Shown: positions 54,551 to 63,583 of the stretch, piece by piece
Position numbering within the stretch: the first letter of the stretch is position 1
How the letters are laid out: each line of letters opens with the position of its first letter
From: an uncultured Sphingorhabdus sp.
GTDB taxonomy: Bacteria > Pseudomonadota > Alphaproteobacteria > Sphingomonadales > Sphingomonadaceae
Reading direction: 5' to 3'
Assembly (NCBI GenBank): GCA_947492905.1
Contig: CANLOL010000001.1
Location: 62,001-126,000 of the forward strand
Length of the DNA stretch: 64,000 nt
The notes under the pieces: model-generated
The model's input: the letters and a program-made list of their open reading frames with translations, nothing else
Databases searched by the model: none
Told to the model about the DNA's origin: nothing
Translations under genes and position numbers: made by a program

Positions 54551-56698
54551 TTAGAACCGCCCGCTTATCGTGAATCGTGCATTTAATGGCGCGCCAACGG
54601 TGATATTATTCGCCGTATGAGCATTGGGGAAATATTCAGTGTCGGTTAGATTTTCGATATTAACCTGTACGCGCAAATTTTCGCTTATGTCATAAAATGC
54701 AGCCGCATCAATCCGCGTAAAGCTAGGCAGGGTGACACTATTGCCATTATCGGCAAAGCTCTCATCTTGATAGGTAAGCCCCGCGCCAATGCCAAATTTA
54801 GGCGTTAGCTGATAGGTGCTCCATAGATTAAATGTATTTTCTGGTAGCTCGCGCAAGCGATTGCCCTCAACACCAAAATCATCAACCTGCTCACCATCAA
54901 GATAGCTATAGCCCGCCGATATATACCAAGCATCGGTGACATAGCCTTGGATTTGCGCTTCAAATCCCTGTATTTCGCTGTCAATAATATCGAGCGTTCC
55001 CGGATCATTATCGGCCACTTGCGGCGAGCTTTGCTCAATCTCAAACACCGCTGCGGTAAAGCTTAATCCAGGCTTGAAATCCCATTTAAGACCAAGCTCT
55101 AAATTCTGAAATGTATCAGGATCAAGCGCATCATCAGGCGGATTAATATCCGCAAATTGTTCACCACTGCGGGGCAAGAAACTCTCGCTGAAACTACCAT
55201 AGAAAGAGATATTTTCTCTGGGCTTTAAAATAACACCCAAGCGCGGTGAGAAATCTGAATCGCGGCGTGATAGAATATCGCGCGTTCCTATGTTGATGAA
55301 GGTTTCCACATTATCAACGGTAATATCAAAACTATCGAAACGCCCACCAATAACAAGGTTGAGCCAATCGGTAACTTCAATTTCATCTTGGATAAAGAAT
55401 GAATAAACGGTGACGTCGGCTTCGGTATCATCGTTCAAATCGGAAAATGCGAATGTGGTTGGATTGCCAGCCGCATTTACGCCCGTGAAATTATTCAGAA
55501 CCAGCGGACGCACCGCCAAAAAGCTTTCTACATCATCTTGCGAAGTGTCAAAAAAGGCATTGAAGCGGTCATTATTATTGGACGTATCAATAAATTCACC
55601 GCCAAATAAAATCGTATGCCCGATACTGGCTGTCTTAAAATCACCAACCAAATTACCTGCTAGAACAAAGTTTTGGCGCTGCGTTGTATCGATATAACCA
55701 TCCAATGACACAGCATTTGTCGTGCTATCAAAACCAACGGGAAATAAGTTTGCATAGACTTTGTCATAATCGCCCCATGAAGCGGTTAGATTGCCTTTTA
55801 GATGATCGGAAAAATCATGCTGAACATTGGCGCGCAGCACATGCGATTCAAATGTCGTGAAATTATTTTCTGGATCGGCAAATGTAATATCCGCCAATTG
55901 CGCAGCAGGTGCGCCGTCGCTCGATGGGATACCGCGATCAACGAAACGCTCATTATTGATATATTCATAGGACAAATCGAGCGTTGTTTTCTCGCCAACT
56001 TTTAATCGTAATGTTGGATTTATACCAAAACGGTCTCCATCAAAAAAATCACGATGGTTGTTAAGGCTTTCATAATAGCCATTCACGCGCAAAGCCGCAT
56101 TATCGCCCAATTCAACATTGGTATCAATTTGCCCGCTGAACGCACCAAATGTATCAACGCTCGCTTGAAAGCCTGTGAATTGCTCGCCAATGACGCCTTT
56201 TTTAGTAACACGGTTTAATATACCGCCCGTACCACCACGACCAAATAATAGCGCATTGGGGCCGCGCAAAATTTCAACTTGCTCTAAATTATAAAAAGAA
56301 CGGTAATATTGAACATCATCGCGCACGCCATCGACAAAAAAGTCAGCCGTTGAACGCACGCCGCGAAATACCACTGCATCACGGTGCCCCTCGCCTTGGG
56401 ACTGTGTTACGCCGGGCGTATAAAGCACAATATCCCCAATGCTATCAAAACCTTGCTGCGTAATTTGTTCTGCTGTTGTAATGGAGAGAGATTGAGGAAC
56501 ATCGATAATTGGTGTCGGCGTCTTTACCGAATTGACCTGATCGGTATAGAGAAATTGTCCTGTCACAACAATATCCCGTGAATCGGAATCACTATCTTCT
56601 GCAATTGGTATAGTTTGATCATCTTGCGCCATAGCAGGTGCGTTCATGGCCAAGGCGAGAGCGCTGACAGTTAATAAGCTATGGTTTAATTTTTTCAT
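54551..56698 (-). CDS. TonB-dependent siderophore receptor
   Basis: About 715 residues from ATG 56698. An upstream TTG frame is open but runs into a Fur-like site. A signal peptide ends at MAQDD. The plug domain runs from about residue 45 (TPTPIIDVPQSLSITTAEQI, RGVRSTADFFVDGVRDDVQY, RGPNALLFGRGGTGGILN), and the barrel follows to the terminal NARFTISGRF with its C-terminal Phe. The RGPxALLFGRGGTGG sequence and length point to ferric-siderophore receptors of the FhuE/FpvA branch, without the extra signalling domain. Twin iron-box-like sites lie directly upstream. No siderophore biosynthesis genes are present. Confidence 0.92.
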   Translation of the reverse strand: MKKLNHSLLTVSALALAMNAPAMAQDDQTIPIAEDSDSDSRDIVVTGQFLYTDQVNSVKTPTPIIDVPQSLSITTAEQITQQGFDSIGDIVLYTPGVTQSQGEGHRDAVVFRGVRSTADFFVDGVRDDVQYYRSFYNLEQVEILRGPNALLFGRGGTGGILNRVTKKGVIGEQFTGFQASVDTFGAFSGQIDTNVELGDNAALRVNGYYESLNNHRDFFDGDRFGINPTLRLKVGEKTTLDLSYEYINNERFVDRGIPSSDGAPAAQLADITFADPENNFTTFESHVLRANVQHDFSDHLKGNLTASWGDYDKVYANLFPVGFDSTTNAVSLDGYIDTTQRQNFVLAGNLVGDFKTASIGHTILFGGEFIDTSNNNDRFNAFFDTSQDDVESFLAVRPLVLNNFTGVNAAGNPTTFAFSDLNDDTEADVTVYSFFIQDEIEVTDWLNLVIGGRFDSFDITVDNVETFINIGTRDILSRRDSDFSPRLGVILKPRENISFYGSFSESFLPRSGEQFADINPPDDALDPDTFQNLELGLKWDFKPGLSFTAAVFEIEQSSPQVADNDPGTLDIIDSEIQGFEAQIQGYVTDAWYISAGYSYLDGEQVDDFGVEGNRLRELPENTFNLWSTYQLTPKFGIGAGLTYQDESFADNGNSVTLPSFTRIDAAAFYDISENLRVQVNIENLTDTEYFPNAHTANNITVGAPLNARFTISGRF

Positions 56699-56739
56699 AT
56701 GTTTGGGGTCCCAATGCCGTGATATTTCATCTTCTCGCA

Positions 56740-56758
56740 AATGAAAGTCATTCGCAAT
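56740..56758. promoter_or_regulatory. Fur-like box 1
   Basis: AATGAAAGTCATTCGCAAT is nearly identical to the second box. It lies 41 bases before the receptor ATG, where repressor binding would block transcription. Confidence 0.5.
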
Positions 56759-56792
56759 AAGACTCCATTAAAACCATTAGATTATGAATGCA

Positions 56793-56811
56793 ATTGAAAA
56801 TCATTCGCAAT
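56793..56811. promoter_or_regulatory. Fur-like box 2
   Basis: ATTGAAAATCATTCGCAAT is a 19-base imperfect palindrome (ATTG..AAT-C-ATT..CAAT), close in shape to Fur or Irr/Iron-response sites of alphaproteobacteria. Its centre is 53 bases from box 1, about five helical turns, so regulators could bind the same face. Confidence 0.55.
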
Positions 56812-56945
56812 AGCAAATAATTTTTTATGCGCTATTTTGGACACAGTGACGCACAGCTTCCCTGAGCCGCATCGACCATTTCAGACGGAATATTGGTTTC
56901 AGATGCCATTAAACAGGCAGATTATAGCTACTTATTGACAGCTAT

Positions 56946-57788
56946 TTATTGATCATATCCAGGATTGGTGCGCTTTAATATGCGCATCAAACCGGGCCAT
57001 GTCAGATTATCGCCAAGACCGGGCATGAACGCCGCAGCACCTTGCTCTTGAACGCGATCAGCCATTTCTTGCGGCTCTTCGTGCAGGCCACCATCGCTGC
57101 CGCCGCCTTGTGCCAAAACCTGTGTCTTGCAGGCATTTTCCAAGAAATACATGCGCAGAAAGGCGATGGCGCAATTTTGCCCAACACTCAAAGTGCCATG
57201 ATTGCGCAGCATCAATAGGCTCTTTTCGCCCAAATCATGCACAATACGATCGCGCTCTTCTAAATCTAGCGCAATACCTTCATAATCATGATAGGCCAGA
57301 TCATTATAAACTTGCATCGCAAACTGCGTATAGCGGCGCAGGCCACCATTTTGTACCGATACAGCGATACCATAAGGCGTATGCACATGAATGACGCATC
57401 CTGCATCTTCGCGCGCGCTGTGCACGGCGCTATGGATGGTAAAACCTGCGGGATTAATAAAATAGGGTGTTTCCTGACAAATATTACCCTCTAGGTCGAT
57501 TTTCACCAAAGAGCTTGCCGTAATTTCACCAAACATCAAACCATAAGGGTTAATCAAGAAACGCTCTTCCATCTCACCTTTATCATTGGCTTCATCGGGA
57601 AGGCGCGCTGAAATATGGGTAAACACCAAATCAGTCCAACCAAAATGCGCACATAGGCGATAGGTCGCGGCCAATTCGCAACGCAATTTCCATTCCGTCT
57701 CGGATACATGGGGCTGTATTGATTCTAATTCTGCTGGATCGGGTATGCTAAATCCGCCCGCTACGCCCATTGCACTTTGATGATTCAT
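56946..57788 (-). CDS. Class II aldolase/adducin-family protein
   Basis: A 280-residue protein of the AraD/FucA fold. Zinc ligands are expected at His134 and His136 in CVIHVHTPYG and at His197 in LRNHGTL. The ATG follows TGAGGAAATATC. Members cleave sugar phosphates, but many soil-bacterial homologs act on other substrates, and the family name is as far as the sequence supports. It lies upstream of the TonB receptor on the same strand, 205 bases away, with Fur-like boxes between them. It is therefore probably a separate unit. Confidence 0.85.
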   Translation of the reverse strand: MNHQSAMGVAGGFSIPDPAELESIQPHVSETEWKLRCELAATYRLCAHFGWTDLVFTHISARLPDEANDKGEMEERFLINPYGLMFGEITASSLVKIDLEGNICQETPYFINPAGFTIHSAVHSAREDAGCVIHVHTPYGIAVSVQNGGLRRYTQFAMQVYNDLAYHDYEGIALDLEERDRIVHDLGEKSLLMLRNHGTLSVGQNCAIAFLRMYFLENACKTQVLAQGGGSDGGLHEEPQEMADRVQEQGAAAFMPGLGDNLTWPGLMRILKRTNPGYDQ

Positions 57789-58033
57789 GATATTTCCTCA
57801 CAGATATATAATAGCTGATTTCTTAATCGCCCATTTAATCTATGTGAGTCAAGCATAGGATTTACGGCTTATTGCGTATAATAGTATTATTGGAAAATAT
57901 AACATCGTGTGGAGCATAGAGAAAAGTTAAGAAAGCATAGATGGCAGTGTCTGCAATAAATATTGAACTAATGATTGAATTAAAGTGAAACTATTATTAA
58001 ACTGCAAATAATTAATTTGATGTCGGGGGTAAT

Positions 58034-59803
58034 ATGTCAAAAATAGCAATCACAATAATCTCAGTTATAGTAATTTTATATAATAGCCCAAATATTTTAG
58101 CGCAAACCAATCCCGCCGCGTTAAAAAAATGCCCTGATGGGACGTCTATACTAGCATCTCAGTCATGCTCTAACAAAAATAGTCTGGGTTCGGCGCCAAA
58201 GGCTATTGCACCCGTTGCCTTGGAAAAGAATGAAGCCAAAAAATTAAAAAAGAAAAATCGTGCTGATAAATCATTATGTATGGACAGAAGCAAGTTGCTG
58301 CCATGGAAGGTACGCAACATGTTAGATGCTTGTGATAGATTATTGTCTCAGGAAAGCCCCCTCAAAAAACGGCCTATATCTCGGCAGGCTTTATTACAAA
58401 GTAGAGCAATTGCTCTGATAAATCTAAACGCCCATGACTTGGCATTAGAAGCACTCGATGAATCAGATGCACTTGGAAACACAGCCTCTTATCCATTATT
58501 TGATTACAGTACTGGCATTGGTAATAAACTTATTCGCAGTTATATACTTAACCACAGAGGAGATAAAGAAGCTGCATTTTCATTGGTGAATGAAGTTAGA
58601 AATAAACGTCCCTATTCCAAAACAATTCTTAGTGGTGCAGATTCATTTGAAATTGCGTATGATATCAAGCTTGATAAATTAATCAAAAATTACTCGCAAC
58701 GCGTCTCCTTAAATCCTGACTTGCAGCGCAAACTGCTCTTTTTGCATATAATAAATAATGATATGCAAAATGCTCATACCATAGGGGAGCAGGTATCATT
58801 AATTAACCCAAGAAACAAAAACAGTTGGAAGGTCTCTGGAGAAGGGGATAACGCATCTAAATTACACAAAGAAATTATACATAATGCTGCCAAAGCTTAT
58901 GTCTTCAGCATTAATAATGAAACTGCAAAAGCAGAGGCATTGCTGGGGAGATTAGATCAAGATATTATAGAATATATTGGAGACGACCCAAATTATATAA
59001 TTGAAAATGGCGTAAGAAAAAAAGCTCCAAAAGTTAAAAAATCAAAACTCAGGAAGTATAATGCGCGAAAATCAGAAGGCACCAAATTAAGTGGAATTGT
59101 CACAGATTGGCGAACTCTTATTAAGATACGGAAATCTCAACCTTACGATGATTATGGGTCTCTTGTAAAAGACTCAGATAAGCTCAAACATATGGTAGAT
59201 ATATGGCCCGCATATATGGATATTTTGAACCAATACGGACTCAGCGGCAAGCCAGATGCAGAGAAAAGTAAAAAATTATATGATGGCTTATTGAATTTTC
59301 TGGTCTTCAAGAATCTCAAAATTGACCCTCTAGAAATTGGTCAACTCATACCAGCAAATGAATATTTACATCATATTCCGAAATTCAAATCGGATAGTTT
59401 AGATTGGTTTTGGGGAGGAAAAGGAGGCTACTCACAAAAGAGCGAGAAAAATACTCCAGGTGATGTCAGAACCATCCGTTATACAAATGAAATTGCTACT
59501 CAAGCAATTACTGAAGAGATGCTCTTATTAGCCATCGCCGCTTATGGAAAAAAAGACGGAAAAGATAGTTTCCAACTACTATCCCACAGAACACTCGCAC
59601 GTCAAATTACAACCTCTGGCACTTATATTCGAACATTTACAAGAGATGCTGGATATGAAGCGCAAGCGCGTGTGAAATTCTTTACTTCGGAAGAAGCTAA
59701 ACTCGAAAGTCCCGAAACTCAGAAACATATTATGTCTATTGATATGGTAAACAATGAACTTCTCCCAATATATAAAAAATATACGATGCTAAAGAAGCAA
59801 TAA
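58034..59803 (+). CDS. Unrecognised AT-rich secreted helical protein
   Basis: A 589-residue protein with a signal peptide ending at ILAQ (residue about 24). A CPDGTSILASQSC stretch follows at once, then a Lys-rich segment. Much of the rest looks alpha-helical, with pieces reminiscent of TPR repeats (AIALINLNAHDLALEALDES, SYILNHRGDKEAAFSLVNEV). I do not recognise a family. Its codons are visibly more AT-rich than the flanking aldolase and secE genes, suggesting acquisition from outside. The start ATG 58034 follows a GGGGGTAAT ribosome site. It lies between a leftward aldolase and secE, without partner genes. Confidence 0.7.
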   Translation: MSKIAITIISVIVILYNSPNILAQTNPAALKKCPDGTSILASQSCSNKNSLGSAPKAIAPVALEKNEAKKLKKKNRADKSLCMDRSKLLPWKVRNMLDACDRLLSQESPLKKRPISRQALLQSRAIALINLNAHDLALEALDESDALGNTASYPLFDYSTGIGNKLIRSYILNHRGDKEAAFSLVNEVRNKRPYSKTILSGADSFEIAYDIKLDKLIKNYSQRVSLNPDLQRKLLFLHIINNDMQNAHTIGEQVSLINPRNKNSWKVSGEGDNASKLHKEIIHNAAKAYVFSINNETAKAEALLGRLDQDIIEYIGDDPNYIIENGVRKKAPKVKKSKLRKYNARKSEGTKLSGIVTDWRTLIKIRKSQPYDDYGSLVKDSDKLKHMVDIWPAYMDILNQYGLSGKPDAEKSKKLYDGLLNFLVFKNLKIDPLEIGQLIPANEYLHHIPKFKSDSLDWFWGGKGGYSQKSEKNTPGDVRTIRYTNEIATQAITEEMLLLAIAAYGKKDGKDSFQLLSHRTLARQITTSGTYIRTFTRDAGYEAQARVKFFTSEEAKLESPETQKHIMSIDMVNNELLPIYKKYTMLKKQ

Positions 59804-60102
59804 AATTAACCAGAAAAAATAAAGCTCACTGTAAGAATAAATGAAATTTGAACGATAATCGCATTTTGAGAATAAGTGAATCTATTGCATATTATTCTTA
59901 TAATTATCGCGTAAACTGAATAATCTAACACACTCAAAGCTTGCTAAAATTAGAATCACGCGCTAGGGGTCTGTTTCTTCCCTGAAAGCTTCCTATATTG
60001 TTATCGACTGCATAGACGGAGCAATGAGCATATCTCGGAAGATATGGGATATATTGGCCTTCATTGTGGGCCCTATATTTTGAAGTTATGGCAAAGGTAT
60101 TA
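59804..60102. other. AT-rich gap before secE
   Basis: About 300 bases with no convincing gene. A short hairpin CATATC-TCGGAA-GATATG lies at 60029-60046, about 60 bases before secE, in the probable leader of the secE transcript. A leftward open frame across this gap overlaps secE and looks like a shadow. Confidence 0.4.
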
Positions 60103-60105
60103 ATG

Positions 60106-60306
60106 ATGGCAAAAACAACACCCGGCGAATTTATGAAGCAAGTGCGGACAGAAGTGTCCAAAGTTGTCTGGCCAACGCGCGCAGAAACAATTCAGACCGC
60201 GATCATGGTGTTAATCATGACCATCATCTTAGCCTTTTTCTTTTTGGGCGTTGATGCTGTTTTCAGCTCTATCGTTCAATGGTTATTATCGCTCGCTAAT
60301 GGGTAA
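60106..60306 (+). CDS. secE: Preprotein translocase subunit SecE
   Basis: A 66-residue single-helix subunit of the SecYEG channel. MAKTTPGEFMKQVRTEVSKV contains the conserved amphipathic helix, WPTRAETIQT follows, and one hydrophobic segment completes it. The adjacent ATG at 60103 is also possible; AAAGGTATTA serves both. The longer open frame upstream is not needed for the family. It starts the secE-nusG-rplK-rplA block, 43 bases before nusG. Confidence 0.93.
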   Translation: MAKTTPGEFMKQVRTEVSKVVWPTRAETIQTAIMVLIMTIILAFFFLGVDAVFSSIVQWLLSLANG

Positions 60307-60349
60307 ATATCCGCTTTAATGATTTATTGCGCATAAAAGGTTTAGGTTT

Positions 60350-60889
60350 ATGAATTCACGTTGGTACATTATTCACGCATATTCGGGGTTTGAGCACAAA
60401 GTGCGCGATCAAATCATTTCCGAAGGCGAACGCATGGGGCTAACGCCGCTTGTTGAAGCTATTGAAGTGCCAACCGAAGAAGTGACCGAAGTGCGGCGCG
60501 GCAAAAAAGTAAAAGCCGAGCGCAAATTTTTCCCCGGCTATGTCCTTGCTAAATTGGTGATGACCGATGATGTTTATCACTTGGTAAAGAATACACCCAA
60601 AGTGACAGGCTTTTTGGGCAATAATAATAAACCTCAAGCCATTAGCGCAGCCGAAGCAGCACGTATCTTGAATACCAAAGAAGATATTGCTAATGCACCC
60701 AAAGTTCGCGTTACTGTTGATTATGAAATTGGTGACCAAATCAAGGTTTTGGATGGCCCATTTGCAAGCTTCAGTGGTGTTGTAGAAGAATTAGATTTTG
60801 ACAAAAACCGCGTAAAAGTAAGCGTTTCCATCTTTGGGCGCGCTACACCGGTTGAACTTGATTTTGAACAAGTTGAATTGTTGAAATAA
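60350..60889 (+). CDS. nusG: Transcription termination/antitermination factor NusG
   Basis: A 179-residue factor with an NGN domain opening [20 protein letters not shown] and containing [14 protein letters not shown], and a C-terminal KOW domain ([38 protein letters not shown]). NusG binds RNA polymerase and couples to ribosomes and Rho. Length and order with secE and rplK are canonical. Confidence 0.97.
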   Translation: MNSRWYIIHAYSGFEHKVRDQIISEGERMGLTPLVEAIEVPTEEVTEVRRGKKVKAERKFFPGYVLAKLVMTDDVYHLVKNTPKVTGFLGNNNKPQAISAAEAARILNTKEDIANAPKVRVTVDYEIGDQIKVLDGPFASFSGVVEELDFDKNRVKVSVSIFGRATPVELDFEQVELLK

Positions 60890-60916
60890 AGAATCGCTCT
60901 GTAATAAGAGTGTTTG

Positions 60917-60936
60917 TTTCATGAGGTTTCATGAAA
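60917..60936. promoter_or_regulatory. Hairpin in the nusG-rplK leader
   Basis: TTTCATGA and TCATGAAA form a perfect 8-base stem with a GGTT loop just after nusG. No T tract follows. A G-rich segment GGGAGGTGGATTAAGG lies shortly after. The 152-base gap may be the L11/L1 autoregulatory leader or a processing site. Confidence 0.5.
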
Positions 60937-61041
60937 TACCGCGCGGGAGGTGGATTAAGGCATAACGCCCCAAACCATTGTTTGACCGCTTAATTTGAAG
61001 ATGCGCAATGAATGCATCTGATAGAATGAAAGGAAGCCATT

Positions 61042-61470
61042 ATGGCTAAAAAGATCGACGGTTATATTAACCTGCAAGTACCAGCTGGTGCTGCGAACCC
61101 ATCACCGCCCATCGGCCCTGCTTTGGGTCAACGCGGCGTTAATATCATGGATTTTTGTAAGGCATTCAATGCTCAGACTGGTGATTTTGAGAAAAACACA
61201 CCTATCCCAACAAAAATCACTGTTTATGCTGACCGTAGCTTTACGTTCACCACCAAAACTCCACCTGCAAGCTTTTTGATTAAGAAAGCCTTGAACCTTA
61301 AATCAGGATCAAAAGAACCTGGTAAAGTTGTTGCCGGTAAAATTACCCGCAAGCAGCTAGAGGAAATTGCAACAATCAAAATGGCTGACCTTAACGCCAA
61401 TGACATGGACGCAGCAGTTCAAATCATTGCTGGGTCTGCACGGGCCATGGGCCTAGAAGTGGAGGGCTGA
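61042..61470 (+). CDS. rplK: Ribosomal protein L11
   Basis: A 142-residue protein of the 50S stalk base. [20 protein letters not shown] and [13 protein letters not shown] form the N-terminal domain, and the C-terminal rRNA-binding domain carries [22 protein letters not shown] and [22 protein letters not shown] precedes the ATG. rplA follows after 4 bases. Confidence 0.98.
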   Translation: MAKKIDGYINLQVPAGAANPSPPIGPALGQRGVNIMDFCKAFNAQTGDFEKNTPIPTKITVYADRSFTFTTKTPPASFLIKKALNLKSGSKEPGKVVAGKITRKQLEEIATIKMADLNANDMDAAVQIIAGSARAMGLEVEG

Positions 61471-61474
61471 GATA

Positions 61475-62173
61475 ATGGCTAAATTGAACAAAAAACAAAA
61501 ATCACGCGCTGAGAAGCTTGACGCAGATGCCGTATATTCATTTGATGATGCGCTGAAAATTTTGCGCGAGAATACAAGCGGCAAATTTGACGAAACCGTT
61601 GAATTGGCAATGAATTTGGGCGTTGACCCTCGTCATGCTGACCAAATGGTACGCGGTGTTATCACCCTGCCCGCTGGCACAGGTAAAGACGCAAAAGTTG
61701 CTGTATTTGCTCGCGATGCAAAAGCCGAAGAAGCTCTTGCTGCTGGTGCTGATAAAGTAGGCGCTGAAGATCTAATGGAAGCCATGCAAAATGGTGATTT
61801 GGATTATGATCGCGTTATTGCATCTCCTGATATGATGGGCGTTGTTGGCCGTTTGGGTAAAGTGCTTGGTCCTAAAGGCCTTATGCCAAACCCAAAATTG
61901 GGCACAGTGACACCCAATGTTGCGCAAGCCGTTAAAGACGCCAAAGGCGGTCAGGTTGAATATCGCGTTGAGAAAATGGGCATCATCCACAGCGGAATGG
62001 GCAAAATGAGCTTTGCAGACAAAGACATTAAAGCCAATTTCGATGCGTTAGTTGGCGCTATTATCAAAGCAAAACCATCTGGCGCAAAAGGCAAATATGT
62101 TAAGAAAATATCGCTTACATCAACTATGGGCCCTGGCCTTAAAATTGATACGAGCGAAATAGAAGGCGCATAA
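61475..62173 (+). CDS. rplA: Ribosomal protein L1
   Basis: A 232-residue protein of the L1 stalk. The two-domain L1 fold is indicated by [41 protein letters not shown] and [14 protein letters not shown]1 also acts as the translational repressor of the L11 operon in other bacteria. It ends the block with a strong terminator; rplJ begins about 1.4 kb on. Confidence 0.98.
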   Translation: MAKLNKKQKSRAEKLDADAVYSFDDALKILRENTSGKFDETVELAMNLGVDPRHADQMVRGVITLPAGTGKDAKVAVFARDAKAEEALAAGADKVGAEDLMEAMQNGDLDYDRVIASPDMMGVVGRLGKVLGPKGLMPNPKLGTVTPNVAQAVKDAKGGQVEYRVEKMGIIHSGMGKMSFADKDIKANFDALVGAIIKAKPSGAKGKYVKKISLTSTMGPGLKIDTSEIEGA

Positions 62174-62196
62174 ACGCCTTATCTCATAGTATTTCA

Positions 62197-62231
62197 AGGG
62201 CTGGCAGAGCAATCTGCTGGCCCTTTTTTTT
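62197..62231 (+). terminator. Intrinsic terminator of rplKA
   Basis: AGGGCTGGCAGA pairs with TCTGCTGGCCCT (two G-U pairs) around GCAA, followed by eight T residues. It isolates rplKA from the outer-membrane protein gene that follows on the other strand. Confidence 0.92.
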
Positions 62232-62309
62232 ATGATGCGGCCAATATACTCTATGCAATATGCTCTATGATATTTGGGCCAATATATTTTGAGCGGCCTA
62301 TACCGAAGC

Positions 62310-62340
62310 AAAAATAAAGAGGCCAAACACAGTTTTGGCC
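62310..62340 (-). terminator. Terminator of the outer-membrane protein gene
   Basis: Leftward, GGCCAAAA and TTTGGCC pair around CTGTG, and a T-rich tail follows. It faces the rplA terminator. Confidence 0.65.
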
Positions 62341-62400
62341 CCTTCATCGAAATAGTAATGATGCGCATAAAAAACTTATACGCATTAGAAAAATTGCGCT

Positions 62401-63174
62401 TTAGAATCTTGCGCGTAGGCCAATCCCTAATGAAAATGTATCGGTATCACCGCTAACATCAGCACTAAAACCATCTGCACCGCCAGCAACAAAGCGGCGC
62501 TCAAAATCGCCGCTGGATATGCGGGTGTAACGGCCTTCTGCAAAAATATCGAATTTTTCACTCACTCTAGCTTTTAAGCCAATACGGCTGTTGGTCGTAA
62601 ATTGGGTGGATGAGCCAAATACGCCAAATGTAGGAGCGGTAGCAATGCCATTATTGGGGAAATAAACGATATTAGTATCAACCACACCGATACCTAAGCC
62701 ACCGCCAAAATATGGGATGATTTTTTGATTGTCGGATAATATGATGTCGCTGTTATAATTTGCTTGAACCGTCACAACATTAATGTCGCCACCAAAGCTC
62801 TGATCGCCGCCATTGAATGCGCCGCTGCTCACATCTGCTTCTGCATAACCTACTTCTAATTCCACGCTGGGCTTTAGAAAGCTTATGAAACCGCGCGAAA
62901 ACTCATAACCAATGGCGCCGCGAATATTATAACCTGTGTCAAAGTCAACATTCACAGCTGCTGGAGCACCAGCAGCACCGGGAACGCCAGCTTCTGGATT
63001 TTGTATGCCAACAAACTCACTATCGGTGAAAAATTCAGCACCACCTGAAAGCGACACATAGACACCGCTCTCGCCTTCACTCTCCTGTGCCATAGCCGGA
63101 TTGCTCATCATCATAGCAATGACAGTAGCTGGAATAAGTGCAGTTAATGTGCGCTTTTTTGAGAAATATGACAT
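62401..63174 (-). CDS. Outer-membrane beta-barrel protein
   Basis: A 257-residue exported protein with a signal peptide (TALIPATVIAMMMSNPAMAQ). Alternating amphipathic strands such as GVYVSLSGGAEFFTD, KPSVELEVGYAEADV and GIGLRARF, with a C-terminal Phe, mark an eight-stranded OmpA/Opa-like porin-family barrel. It has no OmpA-type peptidoglycan domain. Loop contents rich in Gly/Pro/Ala (residues 58-75) are variable in the family. It interrupts the usual rplA-rplJ adjacency and reads the opposite way. Confidence 0.85.
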   Translation of the reverse strand: MSYFSKKRTLTALIPATVIAMMMSNPAMAQESEGESGVYVSLSGGAEFFTDSEFVGIQNPEAGVPGAAGAPAAVNVDFDTGYNIRGAIGYEFSRGFISFLKPSVELEVGYAEADVSSGAFNGGDQSFGGDINVVTVQANYNSDIILSDNQKIIPYFGGGLGIGVVDTNIVYFPNNGIATAPTFGVFGSSTQFTTNSRIGLKARVSEKFDIFAEGRYTRISSGDFERRFVAGGADGFSADVSGDTDTFSLGIGLRARF

Positions 63175-63350
63175 AATCTTCCTTAACTTTTTTATTGGGG
63201 GATGCTTATGTTTCGCTTGATTGGCCGATAGGTTACATTTTCATGGTCTTTTTCAGACGTAGAGATTGAACAGACTATTGTTGACAAATATCGCATCTTC
63301 TTTAGAGGGATATTTGAAAATTGCAGAATCGTTTACACGATATTGTAATT
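63175..63350. other. Divergent promoter region of the barrel protein and rplJ
   Basis: About 175 bases with a TTGACA hexamer near 63279, but no convincing -10 partner. It holds no credible gene. Confidence 0.3.
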
Positions 63351-63410
63351 TCCGTCCGAGACAGTTGGTGAGAGTAATTTGGCTCTCTTAATTTCCAGCC
63401 TAGGCGGGGT
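63351..63410 (+). promoter_or_regulatory. Ribosomal protein L10 leader
   Basis: The segment starts TCCGTCCGAGACAGTTGGTG and, after a GAGAG/CTCTC stem, ends CCAGCCTAGGCGGGG. CCGTC near the start and the CCTAGGCGG end can close the structure. This is the layout of the L10-binding leader found before rplJ in sphingomonads, through which the L10-L12 complex represses its own mRNA. Confidence 0.7.
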
Positions 63411-63583
63411 AGAAATTTAGGTGACAATGTCGCCCAATTGATTTTCGGATCAAGCTTCCCCACGGACAATTCGCCGCAATGGCATTGAGAAGGGCTAGGA
63501 AGCAATTTTCAATATCATTGTATTTTATCAAGCGTTTTGATGCGCGTGACATTTGTCATACGTATCATGACAAGGAGAAAAGC

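Noticed and set aside
54388-60106. Integrative element at tRNA-Trp
   Set aside because: No integrase, excisionase or repeated tRNA end is visible, so only an insertion relative to expected gene order can be stated.
59934-60161. Leftward 75-codon frame before secE
   Set aside because: It overlaps the secE start and has no supporting ribosome site or motif.
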